From Streptomyces liangshanensis (GTDB lineage: Bacteria > Actinomycetota > Actinomycetes > Streptomycetales > Streptomycetaceae): DNA of 64,000 nt. Made by a program: the position numbers and the translations under genes. The notes below the pieces were generated by a model. That model had not been told where the DNA came from and did not search any database. It worked only from the letters and a program-made list of their open reading frames with translations. The stretch lies in the NCBI RefSeq assembly GCF_011694815.1, contig NZ_CP050177.1, positions 5,062,001-5,126,000 on the forward strand, given 5' to 3'. Of this stretch, positions 26,261 to 34,487 are shown one piece after another. Every line of letters starts with the position of its first letter. Position 1 is the stretch's first letter.

Positions 26261-27019
26261 ATGTTGCTGATAGCGGAGCAGTCCGACGGTTCACGTGTTG
26301 AAGCATCACGGGACCTCGGCCAGGACACCTATTTATGCCCAATGTGCCGATCATCGGTGATCCTCAAGCGAGGTCGGAAAGTCGCCGCGCACTTCGCCCA
26401 CGCTCCTGACTCCAATTGTCCTGGAGCGGAGTCCGAGAGCTGGCGGCACCTGTTGGCAAAGCGCGTCCTGATGGACGAGTTCACGGCACTGGGCTGGGCC
26501 GCCCGGATGGAGGTGCCGCACCAAGCGGCCGGTCGCCGTGTTGATGTCGGTGTGAAAGTGCCCCATCCTCGCGGAACTTGCTACATAGCTGTAGAAGTTC
26601 AAGACTCTGCCATTCAGGTGGACACAATGAAGGCCCGTGTCGAGGCAGACAGGCGAATCGGATATCACGCCACAGTCTGGCTGTTCACCAGCCATCGGGC
26701 CGCAGCGCTCATGTATGCGGAACCGGACCACGAAGTGCGCGTGCCGGACGAGATGCTGTGGGTTGCCAACCGTTACGGTCAAGGCATTCCGATCATTGAT
26801 CCTGAGGAGCGTGCGGTCTGGGTTGCGTCGCTTGGGTCAATCCACCGCGATGGAGAATCTCACGAGTGGTACGCCGAGGGCGGTGAGTTGACCGGAGTTG
26901 ACTATCCCGGAAGGACGCTCCGAAAAACGAAGTCGATCGTGCGCACCCTCGGGGGCTTCGATTTTCGCCTCGTTGCCGGAAAGTTTGGCGACTCTTGGGC
27001 GGTCTCCTTCGCCTGCTGA
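26261..27019 (+). CDS. CoiA-like competence-family nuclease
   Basis: 252 residues. N-terminal zinc-binding part YLCPMCRSSVILKRGRKVAA followed by HFAH, as in the CoiA/competence family. Then a PD-(D/E)xK-like nuclease core: helix with SESWRHLLAKRVLMDEF, RRVDVGVKVPHPRGTCYIAV with EVQDSAIQ, the Asp and Glu-x-Gln being candidate catalytic residues. The C-terminal third is variable. CoiA acts on DNA in natural transformation of Gram-positives; in actinomycetes such genes are common on mobile elements, where the role is unclear. ATG 26261 is only one base from GGGAGG, so TTG 26264 may be the true start. Codon use is less GC-biased than in the flanks. Confidence 0.8.
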   Translation: MLLIAEQSDGSRVEASRDLGQDTYLCPMCRSSVILKRGRKVAAHFAHAPDSNCPGAESESWRHLLAKRVLMDEFTALGWAARMEVPHQAAGRRVDVGVKVPHPRGTCYIAVEVQDSAIQVDTMKARVEADRRIGYHATVWLFTSHRAAALMYAEPDHEVRVPDEMLWVANRYGQGIPIIDPEERAVWVASLGSIHRDGESHEWYAEGGELTGVDYPGRTLRKTKSIVRTLGGFDFRLVAGKFGDSWAVSFAC

Positions 27020-27155
27020 TCCATGCCGGCGTCAGTCCGGATGAGTCGCCGTGGTCGAGGCGGCTGCGCCCTGTGAGGCGCGGATCGCAGCTGTGTGATC
27101 TGCCAGTCAAGGACACGTCTGAACGGCCAACTGGGACGGGAACTGAGACGGATGA

Positions 27156-27192
27156 CGAAAGGGCGGCACCCCCAAGGGGTGCTGCCCTTTCG
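27156..27192 (-). terminator. Hairpin terminator downstream of tRNA-Cys
   Basis: 17-bp stem with one G-T pair (27156-27172 with 27176-27192), three-base loop. Placed 23 bp past the tRNA 3' end on the minus strand. It also closes the CoiA-like gene on the plus strand. Confidence 0.8.
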
Positions 27193-27214
27193 TTCTGCCT
27201 GGTCAGGCATCCGG

Positions 27215-27286
27215 AGGCCGTGGCGGGAATCGAACCCGCGTAACTCGCTTTGCAGGCGAGTCCCTGAACCACTCGGGCACACGGCC
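27215..27286 (-). tRNA. tRNA-Cys (GCA)
   Basis: On the minus strand a full cloverleaf: acceptor GGCCGTG/CACGGCC, D arm around CCCGAGTGGTTCAGGG, anticodon stem CTCGC/GCGAG with loop CTGCAAA (anticodon GCA), T arm GCGGGTTCGATTCCCGC. 72 nt with the discriminator; CCA is not encoded. It forms the right edge of the integrated remnant: its 3' half is repeated at 24271. Confidence 0.95.
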
Positions 27287-27380
27287 AAGGTGTTGCTCTG
27301 GTCTTGACCGTAGGGGGGTGGGTGGGCACGCTCAAGTGTCGGGGGCGTTGTGCAACGGGACTGCCACACTGCGTTCACGC

Positions 27381-27404
27381 GGGTGGGTGGGTGGGGTGGG
27401 TGGG
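27381..27404 (+). repeat. G-quadruplex motif upstream of MFS gene
   Basis: Six G-runs of 3-4 separated by single T. A weaker G-rich run lies at about 27312-27325. Three bases later is an inverted repeat CTTGGTC-TTAC-GACCAAG (27407-27424), a possible operator, about 60 bp before the MFS start. Confidence 0.6.
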
Positions 27405-27486
27405 TTCTTGGTCTTACGACCAAGGGACCAGGGGGATCCGTCTCGCGACAGGGATCAACAGGGGCCATGCCCCTTACCCTGATTCC

Positions 27487-28944
27487 ATGACCGCCCTGGA
27501 ACCCGGCGACGCCACCGTCGCCCCCGCCGACCTGCCCGTACCAGAACTTCCCGGTCAGGGCGGGGTGCTGGGGCCGGTCCACCGGGCGCTCAGTATCGGG
27601 ATCGTCTCCGTGGTGCTGCTCATCGCGTTCGAGGCGACCGCCGTCGGGACCGCGATGCCGGTGGCCGCGCGGGAGCTGGACGGCATCTCGCTGTACGCCT
27701 TCGCCTTCTCCGCGTACTTCACCACCAGCCTCTTCGCGATGGTGCTGTCCGGGCAGTGGGCCGACCGGAACGGGCCCCTCGCCCCCCTCACCACCGGCAT
27801 CGCGGCCTTCGCCGCCGGGCTGGTGCTGTCCGGGACGGCCGGGACGATGGCGCTGTTCATCCTCGGCCGGGCCGTGCAGGGGCTCGGCGGGGGACTGGTG
27901 ATCGTCGCGCTGTACGTCACCATCAGCCGCGCCTACCCCGAGCGGCTGCGGCCCTCGATCATGGCCGCGTTCGCCGCGAGCTGGGTGATCCCCTCCGTCG
28001 TCGGCCCGCTCGCCTCCGGCACCGTCACCGAACACCTCGGCTGGCGCTGGGTCTTCCTCGGCATCCCCGTCCTCATCGTCCTGCCGCTCGCCCTCGCCCT
28101 CCCCGCGATCCGGCGCATGGCCTCCGGTCCCGCCGACGCGTCCGCGCCCGCCATGGCCTTCGACCGGCGCCGGATCCGCCTCGCGCTCGGGATCTCGCTG
28201 GGCGCCGCGCTCCTCCAGTACGCCGCCCAGGACCTGCGTCCCCTCTCGCTCCTGCCGGCCGTCGCCGGAATCGCGTTCCTGGTGCCGGCCGTCCTCGGGC
28301 TGCTGCCGGCGGGCACCTGGCGGGCCGCCCGCGGCCTGCCCGCCGTGATCCTGCTGCGCGGGGTGTCCGCCGGGTCGTTCATCGCCGCCGAGAGCTTCGT
28401 CCCGCTGATGCTGGTGGCCGAGCGCGGGCTGTCGCCCACGATGGCCGGCCTCTCGCTCGCCGCGGGCGGCCTGACCTGGGCGCTCGGCTCGTACGTCCAG
28501 TCCAGGCCGCGCATGGAGCCGTACCGCGCCCGGCTGATGACGGGCGGCATGGTGCTGGTCGCCGCGGCGATCGGGGCCGCGCCGACCGTGCTGATCCACT
28601 CCGTCCCCGTCTGGATCGTCGCGGTCGCCTGGGGGGTCGGCTGCCTCGGCATGGGCCTCGTCCTCGCCTCCACGAGCGTGCTGCTCCTCAAGCTCTCGGC
28701 GCCGGAGGAGGCCGGCCTCAACTCCGCGGCCCTCCAGATCTCCGACGGCCTGTCGAACGTGCTGATGCTCGCGATCGGCGGCGCCGCCTTCGCCGCGCTG
28801 GGCGGCGGTTCGGTGGGCGGCCACGCGGTCTCCACGGCGACCGGTTCGCACCCGACGGCCTTCGCGGCGGTCTTCCTGCCGATGGCCGCGGTGGCGCTGG
28901 CGGGGGTGTGGGTGGCGACCCGGGTCCGCCCCGCACGTACCTGA
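27487..28944 (+). CDS. MFS transporter, drug-efflux type
   Basis: 485 residues, at least 12 predicted helices, probable proton-coupled exporter. The first helix follows a 35-residue cytoplasmic N-terminus (IGIVSVVLLIAFEATAVGTA). The loop 2-3 motif appears as SGQWADRNGPL, and motif C-like Gly-rich helices appear in ILGRAVQGLGGGLVIVALYV. ATG 27487 begins MTALEPGD; upstream in-frame codons run through the tRNA and G-rich region and are not coding. Possible operator palindrome at 27407. Substrate unknown. Confidence 0.85.
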   Translation: MTALEPGDATVAPADLPVPELPGQGGVLGPVHRALSIGIVSVVLLIAFEATAVGTAMPVAARELDGISLYAFAFSAYFTTSLFAMVLSGQWADRNGPLAPLTTGIAAFAAGLVLSGTAGTMALFILGRAVQGLGGGLVIVALYVTISRAYPERLRPSIMAAFAASWVIPSVVGPLASGTVTEHLGWRWVFLGIPVLIVLPLALALPAIRRMASGPADASAPAMAFDRRRIRLALGISLGAALLQYAAQDLRPLSLLPAVAGIAFLVPAVLGLLPAGTWRAARGLPAVILLRGVSAGSFIAAESFVPLMLVAERGLSPTMAGLSLAAGGLTWALGSYVQSRPRMEPYRARLMTGGMVLVAAAIGAAPTVLIHSVPVWIVAVAWGVGCLGMGLVLASTSVLLLKLSAPEEAGLNSAALQISDGLSNVLMLAIGGAAFAALGGGSVGGHAVSTATGSHPTAFAAVFLPMAAVALAGVWVATRVRPART

Positions 28945-28986
28945 CACGGACGGGTCCCGTACGTACCTGAACGGACGGGTGAGGGG

Positions 28987-29036
28987 CGGGGGCGTTCCGA
29001 GCGGGGGGCGTTCCATGCGGGGGCGTTCCGTGCGGG
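28987..29036. repeat. Three 16-bp tandem repeats, GGGGCGTTCCNNGCGG type
   Basis: Three near-identical copies of a 16-bp unit. Just upstream, ACGTACCTGA-ACGGACGGGT is also duplicated, the first copy spanning the MFS stop codon. The gap 28945-29217 has no gene. Confidence 0.5.
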
Positions 29037-29217
29037 TTCGTCAGGGAATGCCCCGCCCGGTGCGGGACGGCGCGCCTTCGGTGTGACCCTCGCCGCACCC
29101 GCGCGACCCGGCCCCCGTTCGTACGAGGATCGCCCCGGGCCCCCGATAGGGTGGCCCGGTTGTCGTACGTAAGCCCGCGCGACGCGATCGCGCACACCCA
29201 CGTCCGAACCGGAGACC

Positions 29218-31005
29218 GTGACTACTACCGCCTCCTCACACCACCTTTCCCCCGCCTTCCCGGGCCGGGCGCCTTGGGGTACCGCCAACAAGCTGCGCGC
29301 CTGGCAGGAACAGGCGCTGGGGCGGTACCTCCAGGAGCAGCCCAGGGACTTCCTCGCCGTCGCGACACCCGGCGCCGGCAAGACGACCTTCGCGCTGACC
29401 CTCGCCTCCTGGCTGCTGCACCACCACGTCGTCCAGCAGATCACCGTCGTCGCGCCCACCGAGCACCTCAAGAAGCAGTGGTCCGAGGCGGCCGCGCGGA
29501 TAGGGATCAAGCTCGATCCCGACTACAGCGCGGGCCCGTTGAGCAAGGAGTACGACGGCGTCGCCATCACGTACGCGGGTGTCGGCGTCCGGCCCATGCT
29601 CCACCGCAACAAGTGCGAGCAGCGCAAGACGCTGGTCATCCTCGACGAGATCCACCACGCCGGTGACTCCAAGTCCTGGGGCGAGGCCTGCCTGGAGGCG
29701 TTCGAACCCGCGACCCGGCGCCTCGCCCTCACCGGCACGCCCTTCCGGTCCGACACGAACCCCATCCCCTTCGTCGCGTACGAGGAAGGCAACGACGGCA
29801 TCCGCCGCTCGTCCGCCGACTACACGTACGGGTACGGGAACGCGCTCGGCGACGGTGTCGTCCGCCCCGTCATCTTCCTGAGCTACAGCGGCAACATGCG
29901 CTGGCGCACCAAGGCCGGCGACGAGATCGCCGCCCGGCTCGGCGAACCGATGACCAAGGACGCGATCTCCCAGGCCTGGCGCACCGCCCTCGACCCGCGC
30001 GGCGACTGGATGCCGAACGTGCTGCGCGCCGCCGACCAGCGGCTCACCGAAGTGCGCAAGAGCATCCCGGACGCCGGGGGACTGGTCATCGCGAGCGACC
30101 AGGACTCGGCGCGCGCCTACGCCAAGCTCATCCGTGAGATCACCGGGGACAAGGCGACCGTCGTGCTCTCCGACGACACGGGCGCCTCCAAGCGCATCGA
30201 CGACTTCAGCGGGAGTACCGACCGCTGGATGGTCGCCGTCCGCATGGTGTCGGAGGGCGTCGACGTGCCGCGCCTGGCCGTCGGCGTGTACGCCACCACC
30301 ATCTCGACCCCCCTCTTCTTCGCCCAGGCCGTCGGCCGCTTCGTGCGCTCCAGGCGCCGGGGCGAGACCGCGTCCGTCTTCCTTCCCACCATCCCGAACC
30401 TCCTCGGCTTCGCCGGCGAGATGGAGGTCGAGCGCGACCACGTCCTCGACAAGCCGAAGAAGGCCGGCGAGGACGACCCGTACGCCGAATCCGAGAAGGA
30501 GATGGCCGAGGCCGAGAGGGAGCAGGACGAGGACACCGGTGAGCAGGAGTCCCTGCCCTTCGAGGCCCTGGAGTCCGACGCCGTCTTCGACCGCGTCCTC
30601 TACGACGGCGCCGAGTTCGGCATGCAGGCGCACCCGGGCAGCGAGGAGGAGCAGGACTACCTCGGTATCCCCGGACTGCTGGAACCCGACCAGGTGCAGA
30701 TGCTGCTCCAGAAGCGCCAGGCCCGGCAGATCGCGCACAGCCGCAAGAAGCCCGACACCGAGGCCGACCTGCTGGAACTGCCCGCCGAGCGGCGGCCCGT
30801 GGTCTCCCACAAGGAGCTGCTGGAACTGCGCAAGCAGCTCAACACCATGGTCGGCGCGTACGTCCACCAGAGCGGCAAGCCGCACGGTGTCATCCACACC
30901 GAACTGCGCCGCGTCTGCGGGGGGCCGCCCAGCGCCGAGGCCACGGCCGGGCAGCTGCGCGAGCGGGTCAAGAAGGTCCAGGAGTGGGCCACCCGGATGC
31001 GGTGA
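29218..31005 (+). CDS. SF2 DEAD/DEAH helicase (SSL2/XPB-like)
   Basis: 595 residues. LRAWQEQALGRYL precedes Walker A ATPGAGKTTFALTLA at about residue 51; motif II VILDEIHHAG at about 140; motif III LALTGTPFRSDT; second RecA lobe with MVSEGVDVPRLAVGVYATT and motif VI FFAQAVGRFVRSRRRGE. An acidic stretch (ESEKEMAEAEREQDEDTGEQ) separates the motor from a C-terminal region of about 130 residues. This type is widely conserved in actinobacteria; role in DNA repair or transcription is inferred, not known. GTG 29218 follows GGAGA. Monocistronic with a terminator. Confidence 0.88.
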   Translation: MTTTASSHHLSPAFPGRAPWGTANKLRAWQEQALGRYLQEQPRDFLAVATPGAGKTTFALTLASWLLHHHVVQQITVVAPTEHLKKQWSEAAARIGIKLDPDYSAGPLSKEYDGVAITYAGVGVRPMLHRNKCEQRKTLVILDEIHHAGDSKSWGEACLEAFEPATRRLALTGTPFRSDTNPIPFVAYEEGNDGIRRSSADYTYGYGNALGDGVVRPVIFLSYSGNMRWRTKAGDEIAARLGEPMTKDAISQAWRTALDPRGDWMPNVLRAADQRLTEVRKSIPDAGGLVIASDQDSARAYAKLIREITGDKATVVLSDDTGASKRIDDFSGSTDRWMVAVRMVSEGVDVPRLAVGVYATTISTPLFFAQAVGRFVRSRRRGETASVFLPTIPNLLGFAGEMEVERDHVLDKPKKAGEDDPYAESEKEMAEAEREQDEDTGEQESLPFEALESDAVFDRVLYDGAEFGMQAHPGSEEEQDYLGIPGLLEPDQVQMLLQKRQARQIAHSRKKPDTEADLLELPAERRPVVSHKELLELRKQLNTMVGAYVHQSGKPHGVIHTELRRVCGGPPSAEATAGQLRERVKKVQEWATRMR

Positions 31006-31019
31006 CCCCGTCTCCCGTT

Positions 31020-31052
31020 CCCCGGCCGGTGTGCGCACCCCGCCGGCCGGGG
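31020..31052 (+). terminator. Hairpin terminator after helicase gene
   Basis: CCCCGGCCGG (31020-31029) pairs with CCGGCCGGGG (31043-31052). The rest of the 351-bp gap to 31356 shows no gene; GATATAAG at about 31080 is a rare AT-rich spot that may be part of a promoter. Confidence 0.7.
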
Positions 31053-31356
31053 GCCCCGGACGGCCGCGTACCGCCGACCGATATAAGCCGACTGTTCCTC
31101 AGAAGTCCTCGTTCATTCGGTTTTGGGTGGGGAACTCGGCGTAACTCACCTCCCGTGCCCGGATTCTGGACGAGGTCTTCCGCTCAGCGGTGCCGCTCGC
31201 TACTGTCCCCGCAACGCATACGCCCCGTGGCAGTACCGCCCCGGAGCGCAGCCGGTGCGCCAAGGCTCGCCGCCGGCCTCTCCGTGCGTCGCCGTGGGAC
31301 CGGTGCCGTCACACCGTGAGAGAGCCGTCGCCACTCACTCCGAAGGAGAGGGCGTC

Positions 31357-31998
31357 GTGACCGCGGAGACATCCCAGACGCTCGACCGGGGACTGCGTGT
31401 CCTCAAACTGCTCGCCGACACCGACCACGGCCTGACCGTCACCGAGCTGTCCAACAAGCTCGGCGTCAACAGGACGGTCGTCTACCGGCTGCTCGCCACG
31501 CTGGAGCAGCACGCGCTGGTACGCCGCGACCTGGGCGGCCGCGCCCGGGTGGGCCTGGGAGTGCTGCGCCTGGGCCGCCAGGTGCACCCGCTGGTACGGG
31601 AGGCGGCCCTGCCCGCGCTGCGCTCCCTCGCCGAGGACATCGGCGCCACCGCGCACCTGACCCTCGTCGACGGGGCCGAGGCCCTGGCCGTCGCCGTCGT
31701 CGAACCCACCTGGACCGACTACCACGTCGCCTACCGGGCCGGATTCCGGCACGCCCTGGACCGGGGCGCCGCGGGCAAGGCCATCCTCGCCGCCCGGCAG
31801 AACGCGCTCACCGAACCTCTCTGCACCCTCACCCAGGGCGAGCTGGAGGCGGGCGCCAGCGGCGCCGCCGCCGCGCTGATCGGGGTGACCGGCATAGAGG
31901 GGAGCGTGGGAGTGGTGATGCTCACCGACTCCGTGCCGGAACGGGTCGGACCCCGCGTCGTGGACGCCGCCCGCGAGGTGGCCGACGCCCTGCGTTGA
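31357..31998 (+). CDS. IclR-family transcriptional regulator
   Basis: 213 residues, slightly short for the family (about 250). N-terminal winged HTH: TLDRGLRVLKLLADTDHGLT, VTELSNKLGVNRTVVYRLL, ATLEQHALVRRD. The ligand domain follows (HLTLVDGAEALAVAVVEPTW, GFRHALDRGAAGKAILA). The C-terminal part is trimmed compared with classical members. Start GTG 31357 is fixed by AAGGAGAGG upstream. Target unknown; neighbours do not suggest a pathway. Confidence 0.88.
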   Translation: MTAETSQTLDRGLRVLKLLADTDHGLTVTELSNKLGVNRTVVYRLLATLEQHALVRRDLGGRARVGLGVLRLGRQVHPLVREAALPALRSLAEDIGATAHLTLVDGAEALAVAVVEPTWTDYHVAYRAGFRHALDRGAAGKAILAARQNALTEPLCTLTQGELEAGASGAAAALIGVTGIEGSVGVVMLTDSVPERVGPRVVDAAREVADALR

Positions 31999-32006
31999 AC
32001 CCCGGG

Positions 32007-32066
32007 CGGAATCCAGGGCGGAGCCCTGGACGGAGTCTCGGACGGAGCCCTGGACCGAGCCCCGGA
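32007..32066. repeat. Five 12-bp tandem repeats, CGGAGCCCTGGA type
   Basis: Five contiguous 12-bp units with few changes (CGGAATCCAGGG, CGGAGCCCTGGA, CGGAGTCTCGGA, CGGAGCCCTGGA, CCGAGCCCCGGA). They fill the 91-bp gap between the IclR stop and the Lon-like protease start. Confidence 0.75.
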
Positions 32067-32089
32067 CGGCTGCCGATACATTTGACACC

Positions 32090-32878
32090 GTGCCTCCTCG
32101 TCTCTCACGTCCCTTCCGTCTCGGTCTCTGCGCCCTCCCGGTCGTCGCGCTGCTCGCCGTCGCGGGCGCCGCGCCGCTGCCGTACGCCGTCGCGCAGCCC
32201 GGACTGACCGCGGACGTCCTCGGTGCCGACCAGGGGCGGCAGGTCATCACCATCAAGGGCGCCCCCACCCGCACGACGGAGGGGCAGCTGCGGCTGACGA
32301 CCATCGTGGCGACCGGGCCGTCCGCCGACGTCGACCTGGCCGACGTGGCCAAGGGCTGGTTCCGTACCGACGAGGCCGTCCTGCCCCGGGACGCCGTCTA
32401 CCCGTCGGGCCAGTCCGACCAGCAGATCCAGCGGCACAACACCCGCGACATGGTCGACTCGCAGGATTCGGCGACCGAGGCCGCCCTCGGCTTCCTGCAC
32501 GCCGATCCGAAGAAGGTCGACGTCAGCCTGCACCTCGCCGACGTGGGCGGCCCCAGCGCCGGACTCCTCTTCGCCCTCGGCATCATCGACAAGCTCGACG
32601 GTGACGGCTCGGGCGGCGACCTGACCGGCGGCCGCACCATCGCCGGTACGGGCACGATCGACGGGAGCGGCAAGGTCGGCGCGGTCGGCGGGGTGTCCCT
32701 GAAGACCCAGGCCGCCGGGCGGGACGGGGCCACGGTCTTCCTCGTACCGAAGGCGGAGTGCGGGGACGCCAACGCCGAGCTGCCGACGGGCATGCGGCTG
32801 GTGCCGGTCACGACCCTCAAGGGCGCGGTGTCGGCCCTGCGGGCGCTGGAGAAGGGCGGCTCGGTCCCGAGCTGCTGA
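32090..32878 (+). CDS. Exported or membrane-anchored Lon-like serine protease (S16 domain)
   Basis: 262 residues. Hydrophobic N-terminal segment LGLCALPVVALLAVAGAAP (signal peptide or anchor). The second half is an S16 protease domain without AAA+ ATPase: catalytic Ser in ADVGGPSAGLLFALG at about 155 and Lys in GTIDGSGKVGAVGG at about 197. Related to the YlbL/VPS16-like secreted Lon group, but I see no clear PDZ domain. GTG 32090 follows the 12-bp repeats with a poor ribosome site. Its last 62 bp overlap the convergent MFS gene. Confidence 0.82.
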   Translation: MPPRLSRPFRLGLCALPVVALLAVAGAAPLPYAVAQPGLTADVLGADQGRQVITIKGAPTRTTEGQLRLTTIVATGPSADVDLADVAKGWFRTDEAVLPRDAVYPSGQSDQQIQRHNTRDMVDSQDSATEAALGFLHADPKKVDVSLHLADVGGPSAGLLFALGIIDKLDGDGSGGDLTGGRTIAGTGTIDGSGKVGAVGGVSLKTQAAGRDGATVFLVPKAECGDANAELPTGMRLVPVTTLKGAVSALRALEKGGSVPSC

Positions 32879-34214
32879 CCCCGGGAGCCGCGTCCTCGAC
32901 CGCCCCGTCGACCACGCCGCCGACCGCCTCGTCCTCCCGTACCGCCGGGCGCTCCATGTGCCGCCAGGCGGGGAAGACCAGCGGGCTCAGGGTCGCCAGC
33001 AGGTAGACGCTTCCCATGGCCAGCATCGCGTGACTCAGCCCCGCCCGCTCCACCAGCAGCCCGGCCACCAGCCCGCCCAGGGGCATGGTCATCTCCACGC
33101 CCGCCATGGTCACCCCGGACACCCGGCTCCGCAGCTCCGTCGGCACCCGCTCGAAGATGACCGTGGTCAGGATCGGGTTGAGCAGCCCGGCCGCCAGCCC
33201 GCCCGCCGCCATCGTCACCGCCAGCGGCAGGGTCCCGTCCACCAGCGCCGCGACCACGTATCGCGGCGCCCCGCATATGAGGAACGCCGTCGCGAACACC
33301 ACGCGGCGCGGGAAGCGCTCGCCGAACGCCCCGTACAACAGTGCCCCCAGCAGCGCGCTGCCGCCGAACACGGCCGTCAGCAACCCGAGATCGGTGGGGC
33401 CGCCCAGATCCTCCCGCGCGTGGACCGGCAGCAGGACCGCGCTCCAGCCCTGGTCGAGACCGTTGGTGACCATCACCATGACCGTGATGCCCAGCAACAG
33501 GCGCGTGCGGACCAGGAAGGCGTATCCCTCGCGCAGCTCCGTGCGGTACCGCTTCAGGGAGACGGGGGCGAGGCGCTGCGGCTCCGCCGCACGTACGCCC
33601 CGCACCCCCACGGCTATGAGCGCCGCCGAGACCGCGAAGGTCGCCGCGTCCAGGAGCAGGACGGTCTCGGCGCCGAGGAACGCGATCAGGACACCCGCCA
33701 GCGCCGCCCCGAGCATGCGGGCCCCGCGCGAGACGGCGTCGAGGAGACTCGCGGCCCTGGGCATGGTCGTCCCGGCGCGCTCGGCGAGGTCGGGGACCAG
33801 CACGGAACGCGCGGTGAGGCCGGGGGTGTGCACCAGGCCGCTGAGGGCCATCAGGACACACAGCATCCAGAAGTCCAGCACCCCCGCGAAGTGCAGCAGC
33901 GGGACGGCTGCCACCGCGACCGCGCACACCAGGTCGGAGGTGATGGACACCCGGCGCCGGCCCAGCCGGTCGATGACCGGGCCGCCGACGACGGCCGCGA
34001 CCACCACCGGCAGAGTGGCGCAGAAGGCGACGAACCCGGCCCGCCCCGCGCTGCCCGTCGTCTGGAGGACGAACCACGGGACGCCGATCAGGGTCAGTGA
34101 ACTCCCGGCGATGGAGACGGTGTTGGCGGCGAGGACCGCGACCAGCGGCCGCCTGTCGTACCCGGTCACGGAGGGCGGAGGTGCCGGGGCCGACTTCGCC
34201 TCCCCGCGGCTCAC
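32817..34214 (-). CDS. MFS exporter (EntS/enterobactin-exporter-like)
   Basis: 465 residues with about 12 helices: ANTVSIAGSSLTLIGVPWFV as helix 1, then VVGGPVIDRLGRRRVSI (loop 2-3 motif), and GLVHTPGLTARSVLVPDLAE typical of the MFS_3 group. Start GTG 34214 overlaps the stop of the small gene upstream (GTGA), better than a start at 34307 that would run into that gene. The C-terminus is Pro/Ser-rich. Third gene of an ArsR-small protein-MFS operon, so its expression is probably relieved by the ArsR ligand. Its 3' end overlaps the convergent protease gene by 62 bp. Confidence 0.85.
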   Translation of the reverse strand: MSRGEAKSAPAPPPSVTGYDRRPLVAVLAANTVSIAGSSLTLIGVPWFVLQTTGSAGRAGFVAFCATLPVVVAAVVGGPVIDRLGRRRVSITSDLVCAVAVAAVPLLHFAGVLDFWMLCVLMALSGLVHTPGLTARSVLVPDLAERAGTTMPRAASLLDAVSRGARMLGAALAGVLIAFLGAETVLLLDAATFAVSAALIAVGVRGVRAAEPQRLAPVSLKRYRTELREGYAFLVRTRLLLGITVMVMVTNGLDQGWSAVLLPVHAREDLGGPTDLGLLTAVFGGSALLGALLYGAFGERFPRRVVFATAFLICGAPRYVVAALVDGTLPLAVTMAAGGLAAGLLNPILTTVIFERVPTELRSRVSGVTMAGVEMTMPLGGLVAGLLVERAGLSHAMLAMGSVYLLATLSPLVFPAWRHMERPAVREDEAVGGVVDGAVEDAAPGVSSSGPSRPSPAPAGPTPRP

Positions 34215-34432
34215 GCGAGGGGGATTTCTCGCGCGTGCGGGCGGCTCGCGAGTCGCAGCCCCCACTCGACCAACGCCCAGCCCAGCCGCGCCCGGAGAGC
34301 GTGCCACGCGCGGCCCGGTTCCCCGGGCGAGGTGATGCGCGGAGCGCTCACGGCCCGCCTGCTCTCGGCGGCCCGCCTCTGTAGCTCGGCGGACTTCTCG
34401 CTGTGCAGCATCAGATGAATGTCGGCATGCAT
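34211..34432 (-). CDS. Small conserved protein between ArsR and MFS genes
   Basis: 73 residues: MHADIHLMLHSEKSAELQRR at the start and RARLGWALVEWGLRLAS near the end. This layout (short helical start, basic middle, RLGWxLVExGLRL helix) recurs in small Streptomyces proteins of unknown function. GGGGG precedes ATG 34432, and the stop overlaps the MFS start. It could be a small amphipathic membrane-associated protein. Confidence 0.65.
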   Translation of the reverse strand: MHADIHLMLHSEKSAELQRRAAESRRAVSAPRITSPGEPGRAWHALRARLGWALVEWGLRLASRPHAREIPLA

Positions 34433-34487
34433 GAGGAACCCCCGGGCGAGATCGATGATGAATGAGGTGTCGGTCGTCTGTGCGGTG

